Assembly (NCBI GenBank): GCA_004558535.1
Contig: SFCP01000042.1
Coordinates: 1 to 35,050, forward strand
DNA length: 35,050 nucleotides
Direction of reading: 5' to 3'
Origin: Bacteroidales bacterium
Lineage (GTDB): Bacteria; Bacteroidota; Bacteroidia; Bacteroidales; Bacteroidaceae
Each line of letters starts with the position of its first letter. Positions within the stretch are counted from its first letter, which is position 1. Shown here piece by piece: positions 1 through 8,031 of this stretch. The notes under the pieces were generated by a model that worked only from the letters and a program-made list of their open reading frames with translations, was not told where the DNA came from and made no database searches. The position numbers and the translations under genes were made by a program.

Positions 1-375
1 GCGAGAAGGAGGGGGAGGGGATGTAGAGGAACGTATGGAGCATACAGATAAATAAAAAGGGACACTTGCCCATCAGCAGGTGTCCTTTTTGCTTGTAGCG
101 GGAAAGTTCCCCCGGTTCGTCCCCGCTGCGGCGAAAAGGAGGGGAGGGAGGGGATGTAGAGGGAATGCAGAGGGAACGCATGGAGCATACCTATACATAA
201 AAAAGGGAGGGGGACACTTGCCCATCAGCAGGTGTCCTTTTTGCTTGTAGCGGAAAAGTTCCCCCCCGGTTCGTCCCCGCTGCGGCGAAAAGGAGGGGGA
301 GGGATGTAGAGGAACGTATGGAGCATACAGATAAATAAAAAGGGACACTTGCCCATCAGCAGGTGTCCTTTTTTT
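1..375. repeat. Three tandem copies of a tRNA-Met 3'-end/terminator unit
   Basis: A 27-nt hairpin-forming block occurs at 59-85, 211-237 and 342-368 (start-to-start 152 and 131). Each is followed on the plus strand by TGTAGCGxGAAAG-like sequence at 94-106, 245-257 and 376-388. The last of these is the true 3' end of the tRNA-Met gene; the other two look like decayed copies of it. Between them lie G-rich stretches with GATGTAGAGG, GAACG and GGAGCATAC. The window begins inside another unit (GCGAGAAGGAGGGGGAGGGG matches 133-152 and 285-304), so the array continues to the left. No protein-coding gene is seen here. Confidence 0.8.
334..373 (-). terminator. Terminator of tRNA-Met, probably bidirectional
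   Basis: On the minus strand, just past the tRNA 3' end, GGACACCTGC and GCAAGTGTCC form a 10-bp stem with one C-A mismatch, followed by CCTTTTTATTTAT. On the plus strand the same hairpin is followed by a run of eight T. The same hairpin recurs at 211-237 and 59-85, so readthrough would meet two more stops. Confidence 0.75.
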
Positions 376-377
376 TG

Positions 378-451
378 TAGCGAGAAAGGGACTTGAACCC
401 TTGACCTTCGGATTATGAATCCGACGCTCTAACCAGCTGAGCTATCTCGCC
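378..451 (-). tRNA. tRNA-Met (anticodon CAT)
   Basis: A complete cloverleaf reads on the minus strand from GGCGAGA at 451 to TCTCGCT plus discriminator A at 378. The D-arm is GCTC...GAGC, the anticodon stem is TCGGA/TCCGA with loop TTCATAA, and the T-arm is AAGGG TTCAAGT CCCTT. The CAT anticodon means methionine, or an isoleucine tRNA if C34 becomes lysidine. The paired first acceptor base argues against initiator tRNA, so elongator tRNA-Met is the best call. CCA is not fully encoded. Confidence 0.93.
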
Positions 452-487
452 ATGCCAGAGATTTGCTTCAAATCTCGTTTGCGAGTG

Positions 488-518
488 CAAAAGTAGGGAT
501 TTATTTTTTTTCTGCCAA
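488..518 (-). promoter_or_regulatory. Bacteroidetes-type promoter of tRNA-Met
   Basis: On the minus strand TTTG (518-515) and TACTTTTG (495-488) are 19 nt apart, matching the Bacteroidetes housekeeping consensus TTTG-N19-21-TAnnTTTG. Transcription would start about 30 nt before the tRNA 5' end at 451. Confidence 0.8.
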
Positions 519-587
519 ATATATCCGGCACTTTTTTCAAAATAACTGTACCCCCGGGGCGTTTTCGCGCTTGGGTGGCCACCCATC

Positions 588-621
588 AAAAAAGCTGCCC
601 GGTGCGGATGCGCCGGGCAGC
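588..621 (-). terminator. Rho-independent terminator after the M60 protease gene
   Basis: The minus strand reads GCTGCCCGG, a 10-nt loop, then CCGGGCAGC followed by TTTTTT. It is a perfect 9-bp GC-rich stem about 30 nt past the stop codon at 651. Confidence 0.9.
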
Positions 622-650
622 GAAGGATTTGCTTCCTGCTGCGAGGAGGA

Positions 651-3350
651 TTATTTCTGATAGCACTTCACGCGGGTGCCGTCATAGCCTACGGCCATGA
701 TGTAGCTGGCGCCCTCGCCGGTCGGGAAGAGCACTTGGGTGTAGCGGTCGGACATCTGCGAGTCGCCCAGTCCGAACATCGTGATGCGGAGCAGTTCGCC
801 GTCCGCATTGTAGGTCTCATAGCCTACGGCGCCCGCCCAGACTTTGTTGTCCACCTGCACCCTGCTCCCCAGTGCGCTGCAGCCGATGTTCACGCCGGCG
901 TCCTTCAGCGCCACTTTGTCGCGGAAGCGAGGATAGTTGTAGGCGTTGATGTAGTGGAGCGCGGCGGGTGCGGCGGGGTAGCCCTTGGCAGCGACGTAGC
1001 TCCGGACTTCATCGCACATCTCCTGCGTGATGATGTTCCATCCCGGCCCGTAGTCTTCGATGTAGGCGTTGATGGGGCGGAGCAGGCCGGCTTTTTCGAA
1101 GAAGTCGCAGAGGTCTGCTTGTGCAGCGTCGCAGAAGCGCTTCATCATTTCCACCTGTTGCTTGCCGTTGGTGTTGCATCGCTGTGCGTCGAAGTCCTCG
1201 CGGTAGCTGTTGATCATGGTGCCGAAGGCGCCGGGGCAGCCGCCACATTCTTCGGTCCACAGGGTGAGTTGCCAGAAGGGCACTACTTTCACGAAGTGGT
1301 CGTAGTTGCGTGTGGGGGTGGTGACGGAGCCGGTGTTGTGGCCGTCCGCGTCCTGTCCCGTCACGGTCTTTTGGCTGGGCACGGTGCCGTAGTAGTCGGG
1401 GCCCTCCTGCAATTGCCAGGACTTGCCCAGGCGAACGCCCTCGTCGAGGTAGGCTTGGAAGCGACCGCCGCGCAGGCCGGCGTATTCCTTGATACCGGTC
1501 AGCTCGTCCTCGAGGTTGTGGTAACCACGGCCGTAGGCTTCGGTGCTGCCGACGGTGTGGGCCACCCAAGCGGAGTAGATGTTGTTGGTGGTTTCGCCGC
1601 AGCCGCTCCACTTGAATCCCGGACTGATCTGGTTGATGTGGCCCAATTCGTGGGCAAATCCCCAGAAGCCGAAATTATCGGGGTTGACCCAGTCGCCGAA
1701 GTAGTCGAACGCAGCGGCGGCGCCGATGCCGTCGGCAAACATGCCGCTCTTCACGGGACGGGCAAACTGGTGGTTGCGCGGTTCGCAGTTGTATCGCTGC
1801 ATACCCATGATCTCGCGTTCACGATAGATGACCTGGTCGTAGATGGCTGCCAGCTTTTCGCCATGGGTGGGGCATTTCAGCCGGAGCGTAGCCGTCGGGG
1901 CAGCCACGTGCAGGCGTTGGGTGATGACGTCGAAGATGTCGCTCTTGGCGGCGGACAGGAGGCGCACCCAGTCTTCGCCATTGTGGCGCGCAGCGTCGAA
2001 GTAGCCGGTCTCGGCGGCCATGGCAAAGTGCAGGCGGATGGTCGGTGCGTTGGCGTAGTCGTTGCTGTAATAGGACACGTAGCCGTTGCCGCGGTTTTCG
2101 GCCGTGATGACGTTGATGCCGTTCGACAGGCTGTAGTAGCTCTCGGGCTGTCCCTCGGCTTCGATGGCTTTGGCGTTGCTGAAACACTTGATGCAAAGGC
2201 TGACGGGGTGGTCTTCGTCAATGCCATCGGCAAAGATGGCGATTTGCTCTCCGCGCTCGAAGTAGATGCCTGTGGGATTTTCGTAGGCATCATAGTAGGA
2301 GCTGGTCTTGAGCCGTTGCTGCAGGGTGGTGCGAGGCTCGTAGCAGTCGAAGGAGGCTACGCGGAACTCACGGCTGTAGTCTTCGTGCATCAGGTAGGAG
2401 GCCAATTGGCGTGCGTAGGGTTGCGGGCAGCGGTCGATGTCGGCCTGTGTGATGCCGGGCTTCAGCTGGCTGCACAGGGCATCGGTGAAGAGGCTGCTGA
2501 AGGCTTCCTCGGCGCTGCGGTCTTTGGCGTAGAATTCCATTTCGGCGCAGGTGACGAAATTGTTCTTGCCCGACTTGACGGTAAAGCGGATGCTGCTCAC
2601 GTTGTCCAGTCCCTGCTTGCCCAGGCTGATGCTGGCGGGTGTCGACGTGAAGCCGAAATCGTGGTCGGCCTTGACGGTGCGGAAGGTCGTGGGCGCATCC
2701 TTTGTGGCATATTCGATGGTGACGACGCCGAAGCAGCCGTTGTCGCTGTCCGTACGGGGGATGTAGGTGAGGTAGTCTATGTGGGCGCCGTCAAAATTGT
2801 AGGTAAGTGTCACGGGGAAGGAGGTGGAGCCGCCTTTCCACTTGGAGTGGTAATAGGATCCGTAGTTGTCGTCGTATGTCTTGGCGATGCCTTCTGAGGA
2901 GGAGTTTTGCTCGCTCGCTGTGGCCGAGGTGACGCTGACCTGCCGGTCGCCGCGGATGGTGCTGACGGCGTTGTTGCCGCGCTGTTCCACGGTGATTTCT
3001 TCGGTGGTGCCATCGCTGCGTGTGATGGTGACGATGCCGGTGCGCGGCTCGGTCTTGTACCAGAAGTCTGCGTTGATTTTCCAGCTGCCGGGCTTGCGTT
3101 CGGTCAGTGTGAACCAAGGTGTTTCGCCGTCGGCCCAGGTGGGTGTGGCGGTAAAGTCGCAGTTGGACAGCACGGGCGTGAGCGAGAGTCCGCCGTTCGC
3201 ATTCAGGCTGATTTTTCCGCCCGGCACGACCACGGCGCCCGCTTTCTGTGCTGCGGGCAGGGTGTGCCCGTCGGTTTGTGCGCTCAGCTGCATGGGGAGG
3301 AAGACCACCATGGCTGCACACAATATATGGGAAAGGGATAAATGCTTCAT
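651..3350 (-). CDS. Secreted M60-family (enhancin/mucinase-like) zinc metalloprotease
   Basis: An 899-residue protein predicted to cleave glycosylated proteins such as mucins outside the cytoplasm. It starts with a signal peptide ending LSA-Q (about residues 1-24), then a BACON-like beta domain (about 50-125, ending in the typical ITVEQRGN strand) and an F5/8 type C-like discoidin domain (about 133-278). The M60 catalytic region follows, with HELGH at 567-571 and a glutamate at 586 (14 residues after the second His), fitting the family pattern HExxH(8-24)E. It has no lipobox and no clear T9SS tail. The start at 3350 gives an intact signal peptide and is preceded by A/T-rich sequence rather than a Shine-Dalgarno. 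It lies 40 bp behind the LRR protein gene, so the two are probably one operon ending at the terminator at 588-621. Mucin preference is inferred from BACON-M60 relatives in gut Bacteroides. Confidence 0.9.
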   Translation of the reverse strand: MKHLSLSHILCAAMVVFLPMQLSAQTDGHTLPAAQKAGAVVVPGGKISLNANGGLSLTPVLSNCDFTATPTWADGETPWFTLTERKPGSWKINADFWYKTEPRTGIVTITRSDGTTEEITVEQRGNNAVSTIRGDRQVSVTSATASEQNSSSEGIAKTYDDNYGSYYHSKWKGGSTSFPVTLTYNFDGAHIDYLTYIPRTDSDNGCFGVVTIEYATKDAPTTFRTVKADHDFGFTSTPASISLGKQGLDNVSSIRFTVKSGKNNFVTCAEMEFYAKDRSAEEAFSSLFTDALCSQLKPGITQADIDRCPQPYARQLASYLMHEDYSREFRVASFDCYEPRTTLQQRLKTSSYYDAYENPTGIYFERGEQIAIFADGIDEDHPVSLCIKCFSNAKAIEAEGQPESYYSLSNGINVITAENRGNGYVSYYSNDYANAPTIRLHFAMAAETGYFDAARHNGEDWVRLLSAAKSDIFDVITQRLHVAAPTATLRLKCPTHGEKLAAIYDQVIYREREIMGMQRYNCEPRNHQFARPVKSGMFADGIGAAAAFDYFGDWVNPDNFGFWGFAHELGHINQISPGFKWSGCGETTNNIYSAWVAHTVGSTEAYGRGYHNLEDELTGIKEYAGLRGGRFQAYLDEGVRLGKSWQLQEGPDYYGTVPSQKTVTGQDADGHNTGSVTTPTRNYDHFVKVVPFWQLTLWTEECGGCPGAFGTMINSYREDFDAQRCNTNGKQQVEMMKRFCDAAQADLCDFFEKAGLLRPINAYIEDYGPGWNIITQEMCDEVRSYVAAKGYPAAPAALHYINAYNYPRFRDKVALKDAGVNIGCSALGSRVQVDNKVWAGAVGYETYNADGELLRITMFGLGDSQMSDRYTQVLFPTGEGASYIMAVGYDGTRVKCYQK

Positions 3351-3390
3351 GATAATAATTTAGGGAAACGAGTGGCTGTCTCGTCCGAAC

Positions 3391-4803
3391 TTAGTGGTTG
3401 ATAATAACTTTGACGCCGGCAGCTATATATATGCCTGCGGGCAGGGCGAAGGTGTGTGTGCCGGCTGCCACGGGCCGGTTGATGACGCTGCGTCCGCATA
3501 CGTCGTAGACTTGCAGCTGCATGGGGCTCCCCGTGCTGACAACGAGCCCCCCGCCGCGGACATAAATCTGCGTGCCTGCTGCTGCGTCGATGCTGACGAT
3601 GCCGGTGGGGTTGCCCACTTGGAAGGACTGCGAACGCAGTTCCCATCCGGGATATTTTGTCGACGTTCCCTCGGCGTGTATGGCCTTCTGGTCGGTGAGG
3701 AAGGTGTACTTGGCCACGCTCTGTTTGTAGTCTGTACCTTTCGTCAGGACTACGCCGTCCTCGTCGCGCACCCAGTTGATGGTGAAGCCGGCCAAGACGC
3801 CCCAGCCGTTGAGTCGGGTGAAGTCGGTCATGTCGATGGTCTCGTTGATTTCCACCTTGTCGGTGATGTAGAACGGGCGCTGCGGCGCGATAGCGAAGTT
3901 CATCAGCGAATCCCCGGTCGTGGCGTTATAGACGGTGACAAAGGATATCGGTGCCAGGGCGTTGCCGTCCACGTAGAAGTCGGTCATGGACTTCTTGTCG
4001 GACGCATTGTGCTTGATGAGGGTCAGTGCATTGTTTGACACACTGAGTTTTCGTACGGAGCAGGTCGACAGGTCGAGCGTGGCGAGCTGGTTGTTGTCCG
4101 CCCAAAGCTCTTGGAGTCGCGTGCGTCCGGTGAAGTCCATTTTGGGGATGGCATTGTTGAACGCGCATACCTGTACCGGGTCCACGCCTGCACCGATGGT
4201 CAGTCCGGTCATGCCGTTGTCCTGACACCACAGGGTCTCGAGTTGCGATGTGGCCGATACGGCTAACTTGTTGATCTTGTTGCCGGCGCAGTTGAGGAAG
4301 AGCAGTTTGGTCTGATAGGTCGTATAGAGTGTTGTCAGTGCATTGTCGGAGCAGTCCAGGCTGACAAGGTTGGGATTTTTCGTCAGGCTCAGCGCCGCAA
4401 TCCGGTTGTTCGAGCAGTCCAGCTCCTCCAGCAGTGCCAGGTTGGTCAGGTTGATGGCTGTCAGCTCGTTGTCGGGGCAATAGATTTGCTGCAGCGAGGG
4501 GGCACCGTCCACGTTGAGCTGTGTCAGTCCGTTGTCCGGACAGTACAGCAGGGTAGGGTTCTGCACGGTGGTGATGGTGAGAGAATCTCCCTCGATGGGG
4601 ATGGATTTTTCCGTGCCGTCGAAGGTCAGGGTTTGCGTGCCGCCGCCGCTCCAGACAAGCTGCGCTGTCACGCCGGCGTTCAGGGCCAGCGTGAGTTGCT
4701 CGGGTGCTGCTTTCCGGGTACGCATCCCGATGACGTCAGCACGGGCTGTGCCGGCCAGCAGGATGGTCGCGCACAGTGCCATGCGGAATAGTTTCTTGTT
4801 CAT
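3391..4803 (-). CDS. Secreted leucine-rich-repeat protein with T9SS sorting domain
   Basis: A 470-residue extracellular protein. It has a signal peptide (about 1-22, ending ARA-D) and then about nine irregular leucine-rich repeats (residues ~85-290) of the cysteine-containing type, such as LEELDCSNNRIAALSL and LVSLDCSDNALTTL. A beta-rich segment follows, then a C-terminal domain (about 395-470) with the layout of type IX secretion sorting domains: LQVYDVCGRSV, then AGTHTFALPAGIYIAAG and a terminal KVIINH. LRR proteins of this kind usually bind proteins or surfaces; the ligand cannot be read from sequence. It is the first gene of a likely two-gene unit with the M60 protease (40-bp gap), so it may help place or target the protease. 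No good promoter motif is seen in the 54 bp after pyrH, so readthrough from pyrH is possible. Confidence 0.82.
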   Translation of the reverse strand: MNKKLFRMALCATILLAGTARADVIGMRTRKAAPEQLTLALNAGVTAQLVWSGGGTQTLTFDGTEKSIPIEGDSLTITTVQNPTLLYCPDNGLTQLNVDGAPSLQQIYCPDNELTAINLTNLALLEELDCSNNRIAALSLTKNPNLVSLDCSDNALTTLYTTYQTKLLFLNCAGNKINKLAVSATSQLETLWCQDNGMTGLTIGAGVDPVQVCAFNNAIPKMDFTGRTRLQELWADNNQLATLDLSTCSVRKLSVSNNALTLIKHNASDKKSMTDFYVDGNALAPISFVTVYNATTGDSLMNFAIAPQRPFYITDKVEINETIDMTDFTRLNGWGVLAGFTINWVRDEDGVVLTKGTDYKQSVAKYTFLTDQKAIHAEGTSTKYPGWELRSQSFQVGNPTGIVSIDAAAGTQIYVRGGGLVVSTGSPMQLQVYDVCGRSVINRPVAAGTHTFALPAGIYIAAGVKVIINH

Positions 4804-4857
4804 GCTACTTGATTTAGGGGAAGTTTTTCCTTTATAATATTAATAAGGTGTGGTAGG

Positions 4858-5568
4858 TCAGTCGTGTACCAGGGTGCCGATGCTTTCGCCGCGAAGCACG
4901 CGCATCAGGTTGCCCACGCAGTCCATGTTGAATACATAGACGGGCAAATGGTTCTCGCGACACATGGCTGTGGCCGTGATGTCCATCACGCGCAGGCCGC
5001 GGCTGATGACTTCGTCGTAGGTGATGTCGTCAAACTTGGTGGCGGTGGGGTCTTTCTCCGGGTCGGCGGTGTAGATGCCGTCCACGCGGGTACCCTTCAG
5101 CATCACGTCGGCTTCGATTTCGATGCCGCGCAGTGACGAACCGGTGTCGGTCGTGAAGTAGGGGCTGCCTGTGCCGCCGCTCATGATGACCACTTCGCCG
5201 CGCTCCATGGCTTCGATGGCTTTCCACTTGCTGTAAAATTCGCCGATGGGTTCCATGCGGATGGCGGTGAGTACGCGGTTCTTCACGCCGGCTGCGCCGA
5301 GCGCACTGCTCAGGGCCAGCGAGTTGATGACTGTGGCACACATGCCCATTTGGTCGCCTTTGACGCGGTCGAAGCCCTTGCCGGCCCCGCTCAGTCCGCG
5401 GAAGATATTGCCGCCGCCGATGACGATGCCGATTTGCACGCCCATTTCCGCCGCCTCCTTGATTTGTGCGGCGTACTCATTCAGGCGTTTCACGTCGATG
5501 CCGTAGCCCTGCTCGCCCATCAGGCTTTCGCCACTGAGCTTCAGCAGTATTCTGTGAAATCTGTTCAT
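4858..5568 (-). CDS. pyrH: UMP kinase
   Basis: A 236-residue cytoplasmic enzyme that phosphorylates UMP to UDP with ATP; it belongs to the bacterial hexameric amino-acid-kinase-fold family, not the eukaryotic UMP/CMP kinase type. Family signatures are visible: KLSGESLMG at the N-terminus, GGGNIFRG (phosphate loop), GGTGSPYFTTDT, KGTRVDGIYTADP and MDITATAMC. The reading frame is open further upstream to 5856, but family alignment (MNRFHRILLKLSGE) sets the start at 5568. It lies 53 bp downstream of the sialate lyase gene and could be transcribed with it, although pyrH is an essential gene and probably has other input. Confident call. Confidence 0.97.
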   Translation of the reverse strand: MNRFHRILLKLSGESLMGEQGYGIDVKRLNEYAAQIKEAAEMGVQIGIVIGGGNIFRGLSGAGKGFDRVKGDQMGMCATVINSLALSSALGAAGVKNRVLTAIRMEPIGEFYSKWKAIEAMERGEVVIMSGGTGSPYFTTDTGSSLRGIEIEADVMLKGTRVDGIYTADPEKDPTATKFDDITYDEVISRGLRVMDITATAMCRENHLPVYVFNMDCVGNLMRVLRGESIGTLVHD

Positions 5569-5621
5569 ATAGTATTCGTTTTGAGGTGATGGTCCGGACC
5601 GGTAGGGCCGGGATGTTGGAG

Positions 5622-6536
5622 TTACTTGTTGCAGCGTTCGAAGAAGTGGATGGCTTCCAGTTCCGCGCGCATGGCGGTTTCCTCTTCGTCCGTCAGGTTT
5701 TGGAACGGCGTGCGGTTGGGGCCGAGGTCCAGGCCGATGAGTTTCATGATCCGCTTGCCGCCCACGATGTTGCCGCGGTAGTGGCAGATGACGTCGATGA
5801 CGTCCTGCGCGAAGTTTTGCAGTTCGCGGGCCTTTTCCAGGTCGCCCTGTGCCCATGCCTCGAGGATGCCGGTCAGCACGCGGCCGTTGTAGTTGGTCGT
5901 ACCGCCGATGCCGCCCTGTGCGCCGCCCATGGCCAAGCAGGGCAGGATGGTCTCGTCCTGTCCGTGGAGCATGTCGAACTTTCCGTCCTTGTAGCGGCGG
6001 CAGCGGTTGTACTCGTACAGGCTTTCAAATGTGTACTTGATGCCGGCGAAGTTGGGGATGCGGCCGTCCACGGCTTTCAGGAAATCCAGCATCGACAGGT
6101 AAGCGTTGTTGAAGGCCGGTATGTGGTAGTAGTAGAACGGCAGTTCGGGAGCACCGCAGGCGATTTCCTCGCAGTATTTCACCAGTTCCTCGATGCGGCC
6201 GATGCGCGGGAACGGCGTAGCCATGGCACCGATGCCCCAAGCGCCGATTTCCGCGGCGTGCCGGGCCATGCGGCGGCTGCTCTTCACGCAGGTACTGCCC
6301 ACGTGTACGATGACCTTGAACCCTTCCGGCACGGCTTTCACCCAAGCTTCGGCCAGGAGTTTGCGTTCCTCTTCGTCGAGCATGTAGCCCTCGCCCGAGG
6401 AACCGTTGATAAACACGCCCTTCAATCCGTTGCGGGCCAATAGCGCTGCGTATTCGGGTATCGGGTCAAGGTTGACGCTGCCGTCGGCATGAAACGGCGT
6501 GAACGGCGCGTCAATGAGTCCTTTGATTTTTTCCAT
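5622..6536 (-). CDS. nanA: N-acetylneuraminate lyase
   Basis: A 304-residue class I aldolase of the DHDPS/NAL family, splitting N-acetylneuraminate into pyruvate and ManNAc. The Schiff-base lysine is K167 in GIKYT, the catalytic tyrosine is Y137 in YYYHIP, and the carboxylate-binding loop is GSSGE at 45-49. These match the sialate lyase subgroup better than dihydrodipicolinate synthase. The start at 6536 (MEKIKGLIDAPFTPF) fits the family length of about 300. It follows the epimerase gene by 141 bp in the same direction; the pair gives the Bacteroides-type route from sialic acid to ManNAc to GlcNAc. Two direct copies of AGGTGGTTTT lie just upstream of its start. No sialidase or sialic acid transporter is in the window. 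Confidence 0.93.
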   Translation of the reverse strand: MEKIKGLIDAPFTPFHADGSVNLDPIPEYAALLARNGLKGVFINGSSGEGYMLDEEERKLLAEAWVKAVPEGFKVIVHVGSTCVKSSRRMARHAAEIGAWGIGAMATPFPRIGRIEELVKYCEEIACGAPELPFYYYHIPAFNNAYLSMLDFLKAVDGRIPNFAGIKYTFESLYEYNRCRRYKDGKFDMLHGQDETILPCLAMGGAQGGIGGTTNYNGRVLTGILEAWAQGDLEKARELQNFAQDVIDVICHYRGNIVGGKRIMKLIGLDLGPNRTPFQNLTDEEETAMRAELEAIHFFERCNK

Positions 6537-6541
6537 ATTGC

Positions 6542-6567
6542 AGGTGGTTTTCTATAAAGGTGGTTTT
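6542..6567. repeat. Direct repeat AGGTGGTTTT ahead of nanA
   Basis: Two exact copies of AGGTGGTTTT at 6542-6551 and 6558-6567, period 16 nt, end about 6 nt upstream of the nanA start codon (6536). They may be a regulator or leader-RNA site, or chance; no promoter motif is seen next to them. Confidence 0.4.
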
Positions 6568-6677
6568 TGATAGGAGGGCCTTGTGCTGTTTGCAGGGCCT
6601 GCCTATGTTCTATGAATGATAAATCTTGTACTGCCCTGCGCGGGGCGGTCGGGCATTTAGGGGGATGAAAGGGGAGT

Positions 6678-7865
6678 CTAAGCGTTCTCGCCGGCGGCCA
6701 ATTCCTCCAGCACCTGCCAGCACTGGTACAGGCCGCGGGGCACGTGGAAGCAGCCCTTCCATTTGCCGCCCTTGAGCGTCAGGAGCACCTCGCCGCGGCG
6801 GTTCAGGTAGCCGAACCACTCGGGGTACTCGGCATCCACGAAGTGGCTCCACACATAGTCGTGTACGCGCTCAAACCATTCCAGACATTTCGGATTGCCC
6901 GTAAGCCGGTAGCCCTTGAGCATGGTGATCAGCGTCTCGATGTGTACCCACCAAAGTTTCTGGTCCCATTCCAATTGCTGCAGGGGATAACCCTTGCGGT
7001 CCATGAAGTAGAAGATGCCGCCAAACTCCTTGTCCCATCCATATTCGGCTTCGTTGAGCGCTATTTGTACGGCTTTTTCGATGAGGTCCTGCCGGCCCAA
7101 TCGTTTGCCCAGGTCCATGATAAACCACATCGCCTCGATAGCGTGGCCGGGGTTGAGCTGCCGGCCGTCCATGCAGTCTACCAGCTCATTGTCCGTGCCG
7201 AGGTGCTCCACGATCAGGCCGGGACCCACCTCGGGGCGGTAGAACACGTCCATCACTTCGTGGATGCACGTATCGATGGTCTGTTGGAGGAAATCCGGTT
7301 CCAGCAAAGGCTCGATTTCCAGGGCCACGTTGCAGAGGATCATCGGCAGCGCGAAGCTTTTGAGTGCGCGTGCGCCGGGGCTGGCCTTGCTCCATTTGCC
7401 TTTCGGGTTGTCCACTTTCGACAGCACGATGTCAAAGGTGCGCCGGGCGATGTCCTCGTACTCCTTGTTGCCTGTGGCCAGTGCTAACTGCCCGAAGGCG
7501 ATGACGGCAAAGGTGTAGGAGAAGATATTGTAAGGCTCTACGAGCGGCCGTCCCTCGCGGTCCAGCGCGAAGTACCAGTTCAGTTGGCCGTCGTGACCGT
7601 ATTTCTTCAGAAATTCCGCACCCTGCAGGGCTGCTTCGAGCCATTCGGCGCGCTTTTCCACTTTGTTGTAGAGGGTGGCCAGCATCCAGACCTCGCGGCC
7701 CTGCAGCCAGATGAATTTATCGGTGTCGAAGACCGAACCGTCGCGCTCCAGGCAGGTGAAATAGCCGCCGAACTCCTTGTCCTGCGACTTTTCCAGCCAA
7801 AAGGGCATTACTTTGTCCAATAATTCTGCCTTGTATTGGGCAGCCAATGCTTTGAAATCTACCAT
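6678..7865 (-). CDS. N-acylglucosamine 2-epimerase (AGE family)
   Basis: A 395-residue (alpha/alpha)6-barrel enzyme predicted to interconvert ManNAc and GlcNAc. Family features include the FWLEKSQDKEFGGYFTC start region, FIWLQGREVWM, GHAIEAMWF (catalytic His region) and KLWWVHIETL (second catalytic His region). The frame stays open upstream to 7973, but the family start MVDFKALAAQYK lies at 7865 and gives the usual length of about 390-400. It is the first gene of the sialate catabolic pair with nanA. In Bacteroides fragilis the equivalent gene is called nanE; that symbol is left out here because E. coli NanE is an unrelated ManNAc-6-P epimerase. Cellobiose 2-epimerase is a possible alternative, but the neighbour makes the amino-sugar role more likely. 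Confidence 0.88.
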   Translation of the reverse strand: MVDFKALAAQYKAELLDKVMPFWLEKSQDKEFGGYFTCLERDGSVFDTDKFIWLQGREVWMLATLYNKVEKRAEWLEAALQGAEFLKKYGHDGQLNWYFALDREGRPLVEPYNIFSYTFAVIAFGQLALATGNKEYEDIARRTFDIVLSKVDNPKGKWSKASPGARALKSFALPMILCNVALEIEPLLEPDFLQQTIDTCIHEVMDVFYRPEVGPGLIVEHLGTDNELVDCMDGRQLNPGHAIEAMWFIMDLGKRLGRQDLIEKAVQIALNEAEYGWDKEFGGIFYFMDRKGYPLQQLEWDQKLWWVHIETLITMLKGYRLTGNPKCLEWFERVHDYVWSHFVDAEYPEWFGYLNRRGEVLLTLKGGKWKGCFHVPRGLYQCWQVLEELAAGENA

Positions 7866-7938
7866 GATGGATGATGTGTTTTTACAGTGAAGCGGGCTAA
7901 TAATGATGTTATGGGGAAACGAACTGCCCACTACACTG

Positions 7939-7974
7939 CAAAAGTAGTATTTTCTTTTGTGGAGGGCGCGCAAA
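7939..7974 (-). promoter_or_regulatory. Likely promoter of the epimerase-nanA operon
   Basis: TACTTTTG on the minus strand at 7946-7939 matches the TAnnTTTG -7 element, about 75 nt upstream of the start codon at 7865. The nearest TTTG (7974-7971) is 24 nt away, longer than the usual 19-21, so the -33 assignment is weak. Confidence 0.5.
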
Positions 7975-8031
7975 AAGTGGAAAAACTTTTTCTCGAAGCC
8001 TCATATTGTCATCTGCCAAAGGCTTGGGCGT

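Noticed and set aside
1..375. Left-end repeats as a CRISPR array or transposon ends
   Set aside because: The units are long, uneven in period and contain a terminator plus tRNA end; no transposase or cas gene is present.
463..660. 65-codon plus-strand frame after tRNA-Met
   Set aside because: It overlaps the tRNA promoter and the M60 terminator, and has no features of a protein.
735..2897. 720-codon plus-strand frame opposite the M60 gene
   Set aside because: Composition is Val/Ala/Gly-heavy with no recognisable domain, and the opposite strand encodes a protease with intact motifs.
5569..5856. Upstream extension of pyrH
   Set aside because: Arg/His/Pro-rich sequence overlapping the nanA C-terminus; family alignment starts at 5568.
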